DNA of 64,000 bases from Aequorivita sp. CIP111184 (GTDB lineage Bacteria; Bacteroidota; Bacteroidia; Flavobacteriales; Flavobacteriaceae), in the NCBI RefSeq assembly GCF_900489465.1, contig NZ_UEFQ01000024.1, forward strand, positions 248,001-312,000, written 5' to 3'. The notes under the pieces are model-generated. The model ran no database searches. It was not told the DNA's origin and worked only from the letters and a program-made list of their open reading frames with translations. Made by a program: the position numbers and the translations under genes. Below are positions 49,936 to 58,676 of the stretch, piece by piece (position 1 is the first letter of the stretch; each line of letters opens with the position of its first letter).

Positions 49936-50949
49936 TTATTGATTTAATTCGTTCTTTACCATTTCTCTAATTTTCTTCACATCTTCTTCTTTCACGGCTG
50001 GTGCATTATTACCCCAACTGCTACGCTCATGGGTAGTTATGGCTGCAATTTCTGCATCGCTCAATTGGTCTCCAAAGGGTGGCATTACGCCATAATCAGC
50101 TCGGGCATCATAGCCTTGTAGGATAATTTTTATGAGCATTTCTGGGCTTTCATCATTTACAATTTTACTGCCTGCCAAGGGAGGAAATGCGCCAGCAATA
50201 CCTTTTCCATTATCTTGGTGACAAGCAGCGCAGGTTTGTTTAAACAGATTAGCACCATCAAGACCACCACTCGCTTTATCGCTTCGCATTCCCTCTTCCT
50301 GAATTTTCCGTAATGCGGGAATAAAATCACTGACATTACCCCCAGGTAGCTCCATTTGTTTTAGGGATTTTAAATATTCTACCAATAGCAGGGCATCTTT
50401 TGTTGCAACAATTTTTGTTCCTGGGTTATTAAAATATTCTTTCGGAACGGCAACGATTTTGTCATTTTCCCCTACCAAGGTACTATCCACTTCCCGAAAT
50501 AACCAAGGGTATGATGGCATAACAGATTCTGAAACCACTGCTCTTGGATTGTACAAATGTAAGAAATGCCAATCATCACTTGGTTGGCGTTTTCCAATAT
50601 TAGTAAGGTCTGGACCTGTACGTTCGCTTCCCAAAAGTGAAGGCGATTGTCGCCAAACATCCAAGCGTTGCTTGCTGAAAAAATAATCTGATGGAATTGA
50701 GGGGCGATTTCCCCACATATTATCCATCTCAATATTCCGGACCTGTTGCGTATGGCATGCCATACAGTTTTCTGAAACATAGATTCGTAACCCTTCCTGT
50801 TCATTTGCCGTTAATGGTTTTTGGTTTGGAATAGGTTGAGTTTCCTGCATCTGATATGCAGGAAGTATCGCTACCATTATACTCAAGGCTATAAACACAA
50901 CTCCCGCTGTGAGTACTAAATTTTTATGTTCTTTATGAAAATTGAGCAT
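49936..50949 (-). CDS. CcoO-like subunit fused to a cytochrome c domain
   Basis: A 337-residue membrane-anchored diheme protein. One N-terminal helix precedes a CcoO-like domain with CMACH at 62-66, and SLLGSERTGPDLTNIGKRQPSDDWH, a CcoO signature. A second cytochrome c domain has CAACH at 240-244 and resembles the C-terminal domain of NirK at 32477-33943 (QDNGKGIAGAFPPLAGS against [17 protein letters not shown]). It would carry electrons to the catalytic subunit encoded directly upstream. Proteobacterial CcoO has one heme; the fusion is notable. Confidence 0.85.
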   Translation of the reverse strand: MLNFHKEHKNLVLTAGVVFIALSIMVAILPAYQMQETQPIPNQKPLTANEQEGLRIYVSENCMACHTQQVRNIEMDNMWGNRPSIPSDYFFSKQRLDVWRQSPSLLGSERTGPDLTNIGKRQPSDDWHFLHLYNPRAVVSESVMPSYPWLFREVDSTLVGENDKIVAVPKEYFNNPGTKIVATKDALLLVEYLKSLKQMELPGGNVSDFIPALRKIQEEGMRSDKASGGLDGANLFKQTCAACHQDNGKGIAGAFPPLAGSKIVNDESPEMLIKIILQGYDARADYGVMPPFGDQLSDAEIAAITTHERSSWGNNAPAVKEEDVKKIREMVKNELNQ

Positions 50950-50960
50950 TTTTAATCTTA

Positions 50961-52769
50961 TTAAACAGTTATTTTCTCTACTTCTTTTAACTTAACTTCG
51001 GTTTCTACTTTTCTATAATTTTTTACCATATAATAGAAATTATAGACAAAAACAAGATGCGATATGAACATTAAAGAACCACCAATGGCGCGCCATACCC
51101 AATAAGGCCGCATAAGAATCACCGATTCAATAAATGCATTTCCTTCTATCCAGCTAAGCCCTTTATAAGTTCCGCCTGCCATAAGTGAAACCATATAAGC
51201 AAAAAGCCCTATAAACGCCAACCAGAAATGTGCCCCAACCAAAACTTGTGGCGGTTCCTTTCCTGTTATTTTTGGTAAAATGGCATAAATGGAAGCCCAT
51301 AAAAAGAAGGCTATAATTCCATACATCGTCATATGGCTGTGCGCCACATTGAAATCTGTAAAGTGCCAAACATAATTGGTAAAACGAAAGGCCTGCAGAC
51401 TCCCTTGCATAGAGCCAACGAAGTAAAAGATGGTTCCAACCAAAAAGAATGGCAGCACATAACTCTTGGAAATATGACTCCAACTACCTCGCATTGTCAT
51501 AAAGAAATTTGTGGTTCCCGCAATAACTGGAATTGCCATTCCTGCACTGAAAACAATTGCAACTGTTTGTAGCCACCAAGGCAACGGACTAAAAACGAAG
51601 TGGTGCGTGCCTATCATAGTGTAAAACAGCATTTGTGTCCAGAATGCAAGTACGCCCAAGGAATAGGAATAAATCGGTTTGTTTAGAGATGAAGGTAAAT
51701 AGTAATAAACTAGACCTAATGTAAAGGTCATAAACCACATTCCCACCCCTTGGTGCATATAATATCCTTGAATCACAGTTTCTCCCAGACCGTCTTGATA
51801 AAATGGCAAATAACCAATGATTGCCAAAACTATAGTCCAGATTAATGCAGCGAGAATAAACCAATTTGATATATATATTTCTGAAATTTTACGCTTTGCA
51901 ACTGTTTTGTAGAAATTGAAAAATGTGATGATCAAAGCAATTGCAAAAAGCAGCATAATGGGCCAGATATATTCGCGATACTCCCCGCCTCCATTATTGA
52001 TACCCGCCATTAGGCTCAAGCTTCCCAATGTTATAGTCGCATTAATAAGAAACCATCCCGTCCAAGCTAATTTTGGACTGTGAATTACTGTATTGGACGT
52101 TCTCGCAATAACGAAATAACCCAATCCAATCATGGCGAGCGAGGACCATCCCCAAAAGACCATATTTGTATGAACGGGTCGCAACCTACCAAAGGAAAGC
52201 CAAGATTGATGATCCATTTCTGGCCATAGAAATTTCATTCCCAGATATTGCCCAATAAAAGTTCCCAAAACCAACCAAAAGGCGGCGGCCCCTATATAAT
52301 AAATTACAATTTTCTTTAACGCTTCTGGAGTTTCAATGCTAAGCGTTGTTTTCTTTTTTTCATCAAAAAAAGCATTGTTAGGCTTATTGTCAATACGATG
52401 TATTAATCCCTTTTCATCTTCCGCCTCGTTCTCACCTCCCAATTCGTCTCCGGACAATTTATAGGTAAGAGCGGCTTTTCTTTTTTCGAGAATAAAATCA
52501 ATTTCTCCTTTATCCATTGCAATAATCTCGTCATCGAAAGCCATTTTGTTTTTATTATGCTGTTTACGCTTCAGCGTGTCTATATAGCCATTTAGTTTCA
52601 CCAATAGGATTATAACCGCAACTACCATCACAATAGCAATTAATACGAAAGTGCCAATAATACCAGGACTTGACAACCAATTTTCTGTTGAAATATTTGT
52701 GTTCTGCGACATCATAAATTGGGGAATCCAACCTAGAATCAATAGCATTGACCAATTCTTTTTTCTCAT
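50961..52769 (-). CDS. cbb3-like catalytic subunit without active-site Tyr; candidate NO reductase
   Basis: A 602-residue heme-copper-oxidase superfamily protein of the CcoN type. It has an N-terminal extension (1-150) with a signal-like helix, a second helix and a charged coil. Ligands are H200 (RLRPVHTN), H339 (YMHQGVG), H389 and H390 (GTHHFVF), H477 and H479 (VAHSHMTM), so all six histidines are kept. The Tyr after the HH pair, which is crosslinked in cbb3 oxidases (Y260 in the CcoNO of this window), is replaced by F393. NO reductases lack this Tyr as well. Together with an NsrR-like operator and NO-related neighbours this makes a NO reductase the best guess; a non-standard oxidase remains possible. 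Confidence 0.8.
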   Translation of the reverse strand: MRKKNWSMLLILGWIPQFMMSQNTNISTENWLSSPGIIGTFVLIAIVMVVAVIILLVKLNGYIDTLKRKQHNKNKMAFDDEIIAMDKGEIDFILEKRKAALTYKLSGDELGGENEAEDEKGLIHRIDNKPNNAFFDEKKKTTLSIETPEALKKIVIYYIGAAAFWLVLGTFIGQYLGMKFLWPEMDHQSWLSFGRLRPVHTNMVFWGWSSLAMIGLGYFVIARTSNTVIHSPKLAWTGWFLINATITLGSLSLMAGINNGGGEYREYIWPIMLLFAIALIITFFNFYKTVAKRKISEIYISNWFILAALIWTIVLAIIGYLPFYQDGLGETVIQGYYMHQGVGMWFMTFTLGLVYYYLPSSLNKPIYSYSLGVLAFWTQMLFYTMIGTHHFVFSPLPWWLQTVAIVFSAGMAIPVIAGTTNFFMTMRGSWSHISKSYVLPFFLVGTIFYFVGSMQGSLQAFRFTNYVWHFTDFNVAHSHMTMYGIIAFFLWASIYAILPKITGKEPPQVLVGAHFWLAFIGLFAYMVSLMAGGTYKGLSWIEGNAFIESVILMRPYWVWRAIGGSLMFISHLVFVYNFYYMVKNYRKVETEVKLKEVEKITV

Positions 52770-52805
52770 TTGTATATAATATTTGCTTTAAATTTATATT
52801 TTAAA

Positions 52806-52829
52806 ATTTCTGACAAAATTGTCAGAAAT
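52806..52829 (-). promoter_or_regulatory. Rrf2 operator upstream of the candidate NOR operon
   Basis: A 24-bp palindrome: arm ATTTCTGACAA, two central A, then the complementary arm. It is 37 bases upstream of the ATG at 52769. On the minus strand its centre reads CAATTTTG, near to a -7 box, so a bound repressor would block transcription. It matches the palindrome at 53315-53338 except for one base per arm. Confidence 0.72.
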
Positions 52830-52841
52830 AGATAAAAAAAA

Positions 52842-53276
52842 TTATCTCCTCAAAAAGGACATTCCCACATCTAGTCCATTTGCTAATTCATAAAGACTTG
52901 TGTTTTCTAACATTATTTTAAGATTATCTCTAATATCAACAAATTTATTGTGCATAGGACAAGGTTTTTGCGAATCGCAACGGTCAAATCCAAGAGCGCA
53001 ACCATTGTAAATTGAATCCCCATCAATTGCTGCAACTATATTGCTTAAATTAATTTTTTCTGCCCTGCCCTTTGGGATTTCAAAACCGCCAGTTGGCCCT
53101 TTAAGCGATGTCAGTATGTTCTGCTTGGCCAACTGGTGCAGAATTTTGGCAGTAAATGCCTCAGGAGATTTTATGCTTGAAGCTATTTCCTTTAAACTGA
53201 CACGATTGCCCATAGACGACTGCGATGCAATATACACCGAAGCTTTTATCCCATATTGGCATGCTTTTGAAAACAT
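52842..53276 (-). CDS. Rrf2-family iron-sulfur regulator, copy 1
   Basis: A 144-residue regulator with the Rrf2 winged helix (KACQYGIKASVYIA, SPEAFTAKILHQLAKQNILTSLKGPTGGF) and cysteines C93, C100 and C106 in CALGFDRCDSQKPC, the place of cluster-binding cysteines in NsrR and IscR. It probably senses NO or redox state. Its own operator-like palindrome lies 39 bases upstream, and the same palindrome controls the operon that follows; autoregulation is likely. A paralog is encoded next to it. Confidence 0.87.
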   Translation of the reverse strand: MFSKACQYGIKASVYIASQSSMGNRVSLKEIASSIKSPEAFTAKILHQLAKQNILTSLKGPTGGFEIPKGRAEKINLSNIVAAIDGDSIYNGCALGFDRCDSQKPCPMHNKFVDIRDNLKIMLENTSLYELANGLDVGMSFLRR

Positions 53277-53314
53277 AATTTGTTTTTAACGCTGCAAAGA
53301 TATACAAAAATCCT

Positions 53315-53338
53315 ATTTCTGATAAAATTATCAGAAAT
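53315..53338 (-). promoter_or_regulatory. Rrf2 operator upstream of the Rrf2 gene
   Basis: A 24-bp palindrome with arm ATTTCTGATAA, two central A and the complementary arm. It lies 39 bases upstream of the ATG at 53276, mirroring the position of the palindrome at 52806-52829. On the minus strand the centre reads TAATTTTA, close to a -7 box. Confidence 0.72.
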
Positions 53339-53378
53339 AAAAAATTCATTTAATTTTTCAGACCTATTTATTGAAGAA

Positions 53379-53807
53379 TTATAGTTTTAAAAATGTTTCC
53401 CCTTTCTGAAGTTTATCGGCAAGCTGAAGTATTGTAGTATTTTCGCACATTTTTTTTAACCCAATACGAACTTCCTGAAATTGATCGTGTACAGGACATG
53501 GTTTTTCCGAAGAACATTCGCGAAGCCCCAGTCCACAGCCATTAAAAATAGCATCACCATCAATCACTGCAACAATTTCAGCCAATTTTAAGGTAGAATC
53601 CTTCTCCAAATAAAATCCGCCATTTGGTCCTTTTCTGGAACGTATCATATTTTCCCTTGCCAACTGCTGGCAAACTTTTGCTGTAAATGGTTCGGGAGAA
53701 TCTACTGCTTTTGCTATTTCTGTAATATTTGGACGCAAATTCTGTTGCGATTGTTGTGCTATAAAAAGAACGGCCCTTATGCCGTATTCACATGCTTTTG
53801 AAAACAT
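53379..53807 (-). CDS. Rrf2-family iron-sulfur regulator, copy 2
   Basis: A 142-residue paralog of the regulator at 52842-53276, with the same opening (MFSKACEYGIRAVLFIA), winged helix (SPEPFTAKVCQQLARENMIRSRKGPNGGF) and cysteines C91, C98 and C104. No 24-bp operator is seen in front of it, so it may be controlled differently. It may bind the operators of copy 1 or act on other promoters. Confidence 0.87.
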   Translation of the reverse strand: MFSKACEYGIRAVLFIAQQSQQNLRPNITEIAKAVDSPEPFTAKVCQQLARENMIRSRKGPNGGFYLEKDSTLKLAEIVAVIDGDAIFNGCGLGLRECSSEKPCPVHDQFQEVRIGLKKMCENTTILQLADKLQKGETFLKL

Positions 53808-53888
53808 ATTTTTTGTTTTATTTAAAAGTAAACATTCACACGACTATTTAAAGACTAGATTATCCTATAAAATCTTCTTTAAATAGGA

Positions 53889-55157
53889 TTAATTATTAAA
53901 TCTTTTTCGGGCTTCAATTTCCAAAGCTTCACGATGGTCGGGATGTGCAATGGATATTAATGCTTTGGCTCGTTGTTCTAATCCTTTTCCAAAAAGATTC
54001 ACCACTCCGTATTCTGTAACAATAAAATGAACATGCGCGCGGGTTGTTGTAACACTTGCACCTTCTTTTAAAAATGGAGTGATTTTAGAAATACCTTTAT
54101 TAGTCACAGAGGGCATTGCTATTATTGGTTTTCCACCTTCTGAGAGTGAGGCGCCGCGAATAAAATCCATTTGCCCACCTACGCCTGAATATTGAAACAT
54201 TCCAATACTATCGGCACACACCTGACCCGTTAAGTCAATTTCAATAGCACTGTTTATCGCCGTTACTTTGGGGTTTCTGCGAATGATTGCAGTATCATTT
54301 GTATAAGCCGCCTCCTTGAAATGCACGATTGGGTTATCATCGATAAAATCGTATAATTTTTGAGTGCCCATCGCAAAACAGGTTACTATTTTTCCCGTTT
54401 TTATAACTTTGTCTTCACCAGTAATAATTCCTTTTTCTACCAAAGGAAGAATGCCGTCGCTAAACATTTCAGTATGGATTCCCAATCTTTTATGATTGTA
54501 CAAATTGTGAAGTACAGCATTGGGAATATTGCCAATACCCATTTGTAAAGTAGCGCCATCTTCTACCAAACCCGCTACGTGCTTACCAATCGTGGCTTCA
54601 ACCTCTGTAGGTGTTCCCAATAGGGAAGCGTGAATAGGCTCATTTACTTCTACTGCAAAGTCAATATTTTTTATATGAATAATGCCATCGCCATGAGTTC
54701 TAGGAACTTGTGGATTTATTTGCGCCACTACTTTTTTTGCGGTTTCAATAGCGGGCAAAGTAACATCCAGTGAAACACCCAGCGAGCAGTAACCATGTTT
54801 ATCTGGTGGTGAAACCTGAATGAAAGCAACGTCTAACGGAAGAATATTTCTTCTAAAAAGCCAATGGATTTCACTTAGAAAAACTGGAATATAATCACCG
54901 TGAATCGTATTCACACCCTTGCGAACGTTATCACCTACAAAGCAACTAGATAGTTTGAAAGTATCATTGTATGGCGCATGAGTATATTTGGCCTCACCGT
55001 GGGTATGGATTTGAATGATATCAATATTTTCAAGTTCGCGATATCTTTCACATAACTTGTCTATTAATAAACTAGGTGTCATTGCAGCACCCTGAAAAAA
55101 CACCCGATTATTAGATTTTACTATAGATACAGCCTCTTCGGCAGAAACAATTTGCAT
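53889..55157 (-). CDS. Acetyl-CoA hydrolase/CoA-transferase family protein
   Basis: A 422-residue protein of the 4-hydroxybutyrate CoA-transferase / acetyl-CoA hydrolase family. Features are QVSPPDKHGYCSLGVSLD, GATLQMGIGNIPNAVL, HTEMFSDGILPLVEKG and the C-terminal VHFIVTEYGVVNLFGKGLEQRA. It moves CoA between short-chain acids. A TGATAATTATCA palindrome with a weak -7 box (55173-55215) precedes it, suggesting oxygen-dependent control of fermentation or acetate handling. Confidence 0.87.
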   Translation of the reverse strand: MQIVSAEEAVSIVKSNNRVFFQGAAMTPSLLIDKLCERYRELENIDIIQIHTHGEAKYTHAPYNDTFKLSSCFVGDNVRKGVNTIHGDYIPVFLSEIHWLFRRNILPLDVAFIQVSPPDKHGYCSLGVSLDVTLPAIETAKKVVAQINPQVPRTHGDGIIHIKNIDFAVEVNEPIHASLLGTPTEVEATIGKHVAGLVEDGATLQMGIGNIPNAVLHNLYNHKRLGIHTEMFSDGILPLVEKGIITGEDKVIKTGKIVTCFAMGTQKLYDFIDDNPIVHFKEAAYTNDTAIIRRNPKVTAINSAIEIDLTGQVCADSIGMFQYSGVGGQMDFIRGASLSEGGKPIIAMPSVTNKGISKITPFLKEGASVTTTRAHVHFIVTEYGVVNLFGKGLEQRAKALISIAHPDHREALEIEARKRFNN

Positions 55158-55172
55158 AATTTTAATTTTACA

Positions 55173-55215
55173 CGAAATTCGGTAATTTAAAAAAGAATGA
55201 AAATGATAATTATCA
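55173..55215 (-). promoter_or_regulatory. FNR-type module of the CoA-transferase gene
   Basis: TGATAATTATCA (55204-55215) is a perfect palindrome. The box at the expected distance on the minus strand, GAATTTCG (55180-55173), is a poor match to TAnnTTTG, so this is the weakest member of the set. The CoA-transferase ATG is at 55157. Confidence 0.5.
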
Positions 55216-55818
55216 CAAAGTGTCTTTTAATGAACCAACCATTTTTGAAAGTTCATTAACTATAGAAACTCCTTTATCTTTATTATACCACGTTTGAAGC
55301 ATCTCTTTCAAGACATCATCAATCTTTCCATGCTGGTTTATATAATCGTTTATTAATTTTGTTGCAGCTTTGGAACGGGGACCAAAAGTTTGAAGCACAT
55401 TTAAATCCTCATCCAACATGATAATTACAGGAATGGAACGTGAACCGTTTGTTAAAAAAGAATCCATCAATGGAAGATTTTCATCGCGAAGAACAATTTT
55501 TAGATCAATATTCTTTGAAAATTGTGCGATTTTATTCAAAAAAGGAAGCGTTTGCGAAGCATCACCACACCAAGGTTCACTGATTACGAGCCAAGTTTGT
55601 TTTTCGGAAACACTTTTAAAAGCCTCAATGTTATTAACAGAAATTTCAGCAGTTTTATCCAGCCTTTTGGTACGACTGAAATTGAGCTTTGTGTAATTTA
55701 TTTTTTCGGGAGTTTGTTCTCCAGTCGTTCTGCCCTCTTCCACTAATTGTTTAAAAAGCAAGTTATACTGACTGTAATCCATTGCTTTTAAAAGGTTCAT
55801 TTCAATCAACTTCTTCAT
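55213..55818 (-). CDS. Thioredoxin-like protein (Thioredoxin_9 type)
   Basis: A 201-residue protein with a thioredoxin-fold domain: WLVISEPWCGDASQTLPFLNKIAQ (WCGDAS in the place of the CxxC) and RSIPVIIMLDEDLNVLQTFGPRS. Only one active-site Cys is present, so it is not a standard disulfide reductase. Such proteins are widespread in Bacteroidota; the role is unknown. Confidence 0.82.
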   Translation of the reverse strand: MKKLIEMNLLKAMDYSQYNLLFKQLVEEGRTTGEQTPEKINYTKLNFSRTKRLDKTAEISVNNIEAFKSVSEKQTWLVISEPWCGDASQTLPFLNKIAQFSKNIDLKIVLRDENLPLMDSFLTNGSRSIPVIIMLDEDLNVLQTFGPRSKAATKLINDYINQHGKIDDVLKEMLQTWYNKDKGVSIVNELSKMVGSLKDTL

Positions 55819-55908
55819 ACTATTTTCTTTTGTACATTTAGTTGTAAAATTATATATTTCATTACAAAGCTTGAATGGTAATAGTCAGTGAAGGATAATG
55901 CGACAATC

Positions 55909-56691
55909 TTAAAAATCTTTCCGCTTCGCAATTCGCCAAATAAAGAAGGTTGGTACCAAAACCCAAAGAATTAATATGCCAGACGATAGAATTAATCCAA
56001 AATTAGTTCCGAAGAATTTTTGAAAAACTGCTCCCGTATAGCCCAAAAGTGCTGAAATATCAAGTTTTAATAGAATCATTACCCGCGACAAATCAATGGG
56101 GTTAAGCATCGTTGCCAAAAGTGAAAATTTGTCCAAGGGATACTCTTCAAAATAGAGCAACGACATCAAAAAGATACCGTCATAAATTACCGCCATAAAC
56201 AGCCAAAGTAAAATGGCATAGCCAAAACCTTTAATCCTATTTTCATTGGAAAGTGCAATTACAAAAGCTAGTGCCGTAAAAATAAAGGTCAAAAATGCAC
56301 CCGTAACCAGTAAAAGGGAAAAATCCCAAATGGCATTACTATTGAAAATTCCATAAAAAATAAAAGGGATTCCCAGGCCAATAACCAAACTCATTGAAAG
56401 CGATGTAGCCACCCCAAAATACTGCCCTAAAAAGATAGAACTTCGTTTTACGGGTTGCGCCAAGAGTAGTTCGGTAAATTCACGGGAATTGTAGTAATAC
56501 ATCACTCCAAATATAGTCCCAATAAGCGGTACCAAAATAATAATTACGTTCATTAAAGTGATGACTGCTTTAGAAAGGTCGTTGTTCAAAAACAACAGTA
56601 CGGCGCCCAATAGCAAATAGAATAAAAAATAGACGTAACTCCAGCGGCTGCGTACTAAATCGTAAAAACTATACTTTAATATTTTAAACAT
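55909..56691 (-). CDS. nosY: NosY ABC transporter permease
   Basis: A 260-residue membrane protein with six helices (ABC2 type). FYYNSREFTELLLAQPVKRSSIFLGQYFGV and the position directly downstream of nosF support NosY. With NosF it forms the ABC transporter that supports copper-site assembly in NosZ. It overlaps nosF by eight bases. Confidence 0.88.
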   Translation of the reverse strand: MFKILKYSFYDLVRSRWSYVYFLFYLLLGAVLLFLNNDLSKAVITLMNVIIILVPLIGTIFGVMYYYNSREFTELLLAQPVKRSSIFLGQYFGVATSLSMSLVIGLGIPFIFYGIFNSNAIWDFSLLLVTGAFLTFIFTALAFVIALSNENRIKGFGYAILLWLFMAVIYDGIFLMSLLYFEEYPLDKFSLLATMLNPIDLSRVMILLKLDISALLGYTGAVFQKFFGTNFGLILSSGILILWVLVPTFFIWRIAKRKDF

Positions 56692-57394
56692 AACTTGAGG
56701 ATAAAATGGAGGCTATGGCGTGTTCAAAATCGGGTTGTTCCGTTTTCTTTTTCAATTCTGAAATGCTTCCCTTGAAATAGATCTTTCCTTCCAAAAGGAA
56801 AACGATTTCATCAGAAATTTCTTCTACAAAACTCAAAATATGGGAAGTGATAAGAATAGTCTTTCCTTTTTCCCTTTCAGAATTGATCAAATTTTTCAAC
56901 CGCAAATGTGAGATTGGATCCAACCCATTTGTAGGTTCGTCCAAAATCAACAGTGGACTGTCAAACATAAAAGTTAGCACCAAGTTTACTTTCTGTTTGG
57001 TTCCCCCGGAAAGGTTCGCCAGTTTTTTATTGAGAAAAGGCTGGAGTTTAAAAAGTGCTATTAATTCTTCATCCTTAGTGGCTTTTGAATCGCGTAAATC
57101 CTTTATCATCGCAATAAGTTCGCTCACTTTTAAGTTTCCAGGGAAGTTTGCTATTTGAGGCAAATAATCGATTTCTTGTCGGTATTTAAAATTGTTTTTC
57201 AGCGGTTTCCCATTGATGGAAATCTGTCCAGAATCTTGTAAAACCATTCCCAAAATACACTTTATAAGCGTGGTCTTTCCAGAACCGTTTGGTCCCAGTA
57301 CTGAAAAAATACCGCCACGGTTTATGGAAAGGTCGATGCCCTTGAGCACTTCGTTTTTTCCAAATTTTTTGTACAGTTCCTTAACTTCTATCAT
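56684..57394 (-). CDS. nosF: NosF ABC transporter ATP-binding protein
   Basis: A 236-residue ATPase with Walker A GPNGSGKTTLIKCI, signature LSGGTKQKVNL, Walker B LLILDEPTNGLDP and the H-loop in ILITSHILSFVEE. It overlaps nosD by 14 bases, typical of the nosDFY unit, and it provides ATP hydrolysis for NosY. Confidence 0.92.
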   Translation of the reverse strand: MIEVKELYKKFGKNEVLKGIDLSINRGGIFSVLGPNGSGKTTLIKCILGMVLQDSGQISINGKPLKNNFKYRQEIDYLPQIANFPGNLKVSELIAMIKDLRDSKATKDEELIALFKLQPFLNKKLANLSGGTKQKVNLVLTFMFDSPLLILDEPTNGLDPISHLRLKNLINSEREKGKTILITSHILSFVEEISDEIVFLLEGKIYFKGSISELKKKTEQPDFEHAIASILSSSYV

Positions 57395-58655
57395 GGTTTA
57401 TCTTTCTCATTTTTGGATGTTCGTCCACTAAATTATCGGGAGTAAAAACAGGGGAAACTTTTTCTGAAAAATCAATTATATCTATAAACAGGCTGCGCAA
57501 CATAATGATGGCCTCCGGCGTACGGTTTACGATGTAAGAAAATAATTTTACAGGCCGATACGGCACATCGCCAACCCCATTTTTATCAAGGTCGTAACCC
57601 GCGTAATTGCTCCAATAATTACTGTTGAAAACATTGTCGTTTATACCGCTGTTATATGAAATATCAAAAGAGTTGTACATAAAATTGTTCTGTACATACG
57701 AGTTGGCATAACAGGCGCCACGCACCTTTATAGCCCAACCGTTACTAATAAAATCATTGTGTGAATAATCAATACGGTTACTGCCTTCAACATTGATGCC
57801 TACAGTGTTTTCTTGAAAAACATTATTAGTAATCTTGGCGTCGTTTATTTCCTTTAACAATAGTCCAAATGCTGTTGTGCCCCAGTTTTCCTTAAAAATA
57901 TTATGGTTCATATCTACAAATTTTGAAAACATAACAGCCACTCCTGCTCCATTATTTTCAAAAGTATTATACTCATAAATGTCGTGGTTACTGAACATAA
58001 AATGCAAGCCGTATCGCAGATTATTTTTACTGTGGTTATGGCTTATCAATATATTGTCTGAAAATTCTAAGTAAATTCCGTCACGAACGTTTTCTACTGT
58101 GTTTCCACGAACCTCAACACCTTTGCAGTACCAAAGTTGGATACCATTTCCGGAATTATATTCGTTTACAGCATCGCCTTTTATTTTGTTGTTCAGTACT
58201 TTTCCGTTGTTGGATTTTTCGAGATAAATGCCGAAAAAAAGTTTTTCAAGTTCTAAATTCTGAATTAAAAAACCATCTCTTTTAATTACACGAACCGCAG
58301 CATAATCTTCAGTATAACTGGTACCGACGTTTATAATTTTGAAACCGTCCACAGTAACATTGTCTGCCACAATCTTTATTATTTCGCCTCTGTCTTCGCC
58401 ATCGATGGTTGGAAGATTTTCACCTAAAAGAACGATGCTTTTGTTTATAGTAATATTTATTTCTTTATAAATTCCTTGCTTCACCAAAACCGTATCTCCT
58501 TCCGAAGCTTGAGCAATTCCCTCCTGAATGGTTTTCACGGAACAAGAACTGCAAACCGTTATGGTTTTAGCCCAACCCGCTGCAGTGCAAAATAGCAGCA
58601 AAAGAAAAACGAAAATATGAAGTGCTTTTTTCAAGTTTATAATGAAATTAGTCAA
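57381..58655 (-). CDS. nosD: NosD periplasmic copper-site assembly protein
   Basis: A 424-residue exported protein with signal peptide and a right-handed beta-helix made of repeated parallel turns (NGKVLNNKIKGDAVNEYN, VEVRGNTVENVRDGIYLE, ILISHNHSKNNLRYGLHF), the NosD/carbohydrate-binding fold. ITVCSSCSVKTIQEGIAQASEGDTVLVKQG near the N terminus, split by CSSC, is typical. It works with NosFY and NosL in CuZ assembly of NosZ. Confidence 0.92.
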   Translation of the reverse strand: MTNFIINLKKALHIFVFLLLLFCTAAGWAKTITVCSSCSVKTIQEGIAQASEGDTVLVKQGIYKEINITINKSIVLLGENLPTIDGEDRGEIIKIVADNVTVDGFKIINVGTSYTEDYAAVRVIKRDGFLIQNLELEKLFFGIYLEKSNNGKVLNNKIKGDAVNEYNSGNGIQLWYCKGVEVRGNTVENVRDGIYLEFSDNILISHNHSKNNLRYGLHFMFSNHDIYEYNTFENNGAGVAVMFSKFVDMNHNIFKENWGTTAFGLLLKEINDAKITNNVFQENTVGINVEGSNRIDYSHNDFISNGWAIKVRGACYANSYVQNNFMYNSFDISYNSGINDNVFNSNYWSNYAGYDLDKNGVGDVPYRPVKLFSYIVNRTPEAIIMLRSLFIDIIDFSEKVSPVFTPDNLVDEHPKMRKINHDRS

Positions 58656-58676
58656 CGAAAAAGTGCGCGTTTGAAT

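Noticed and set aside
53808-53888. ATCCTA/TAGGAT inverted repeat as a terminator of the CoA-transferase gene
   Set aside because: Arms are only six bases with a 16-base loop and no T-tract; too weak to call.
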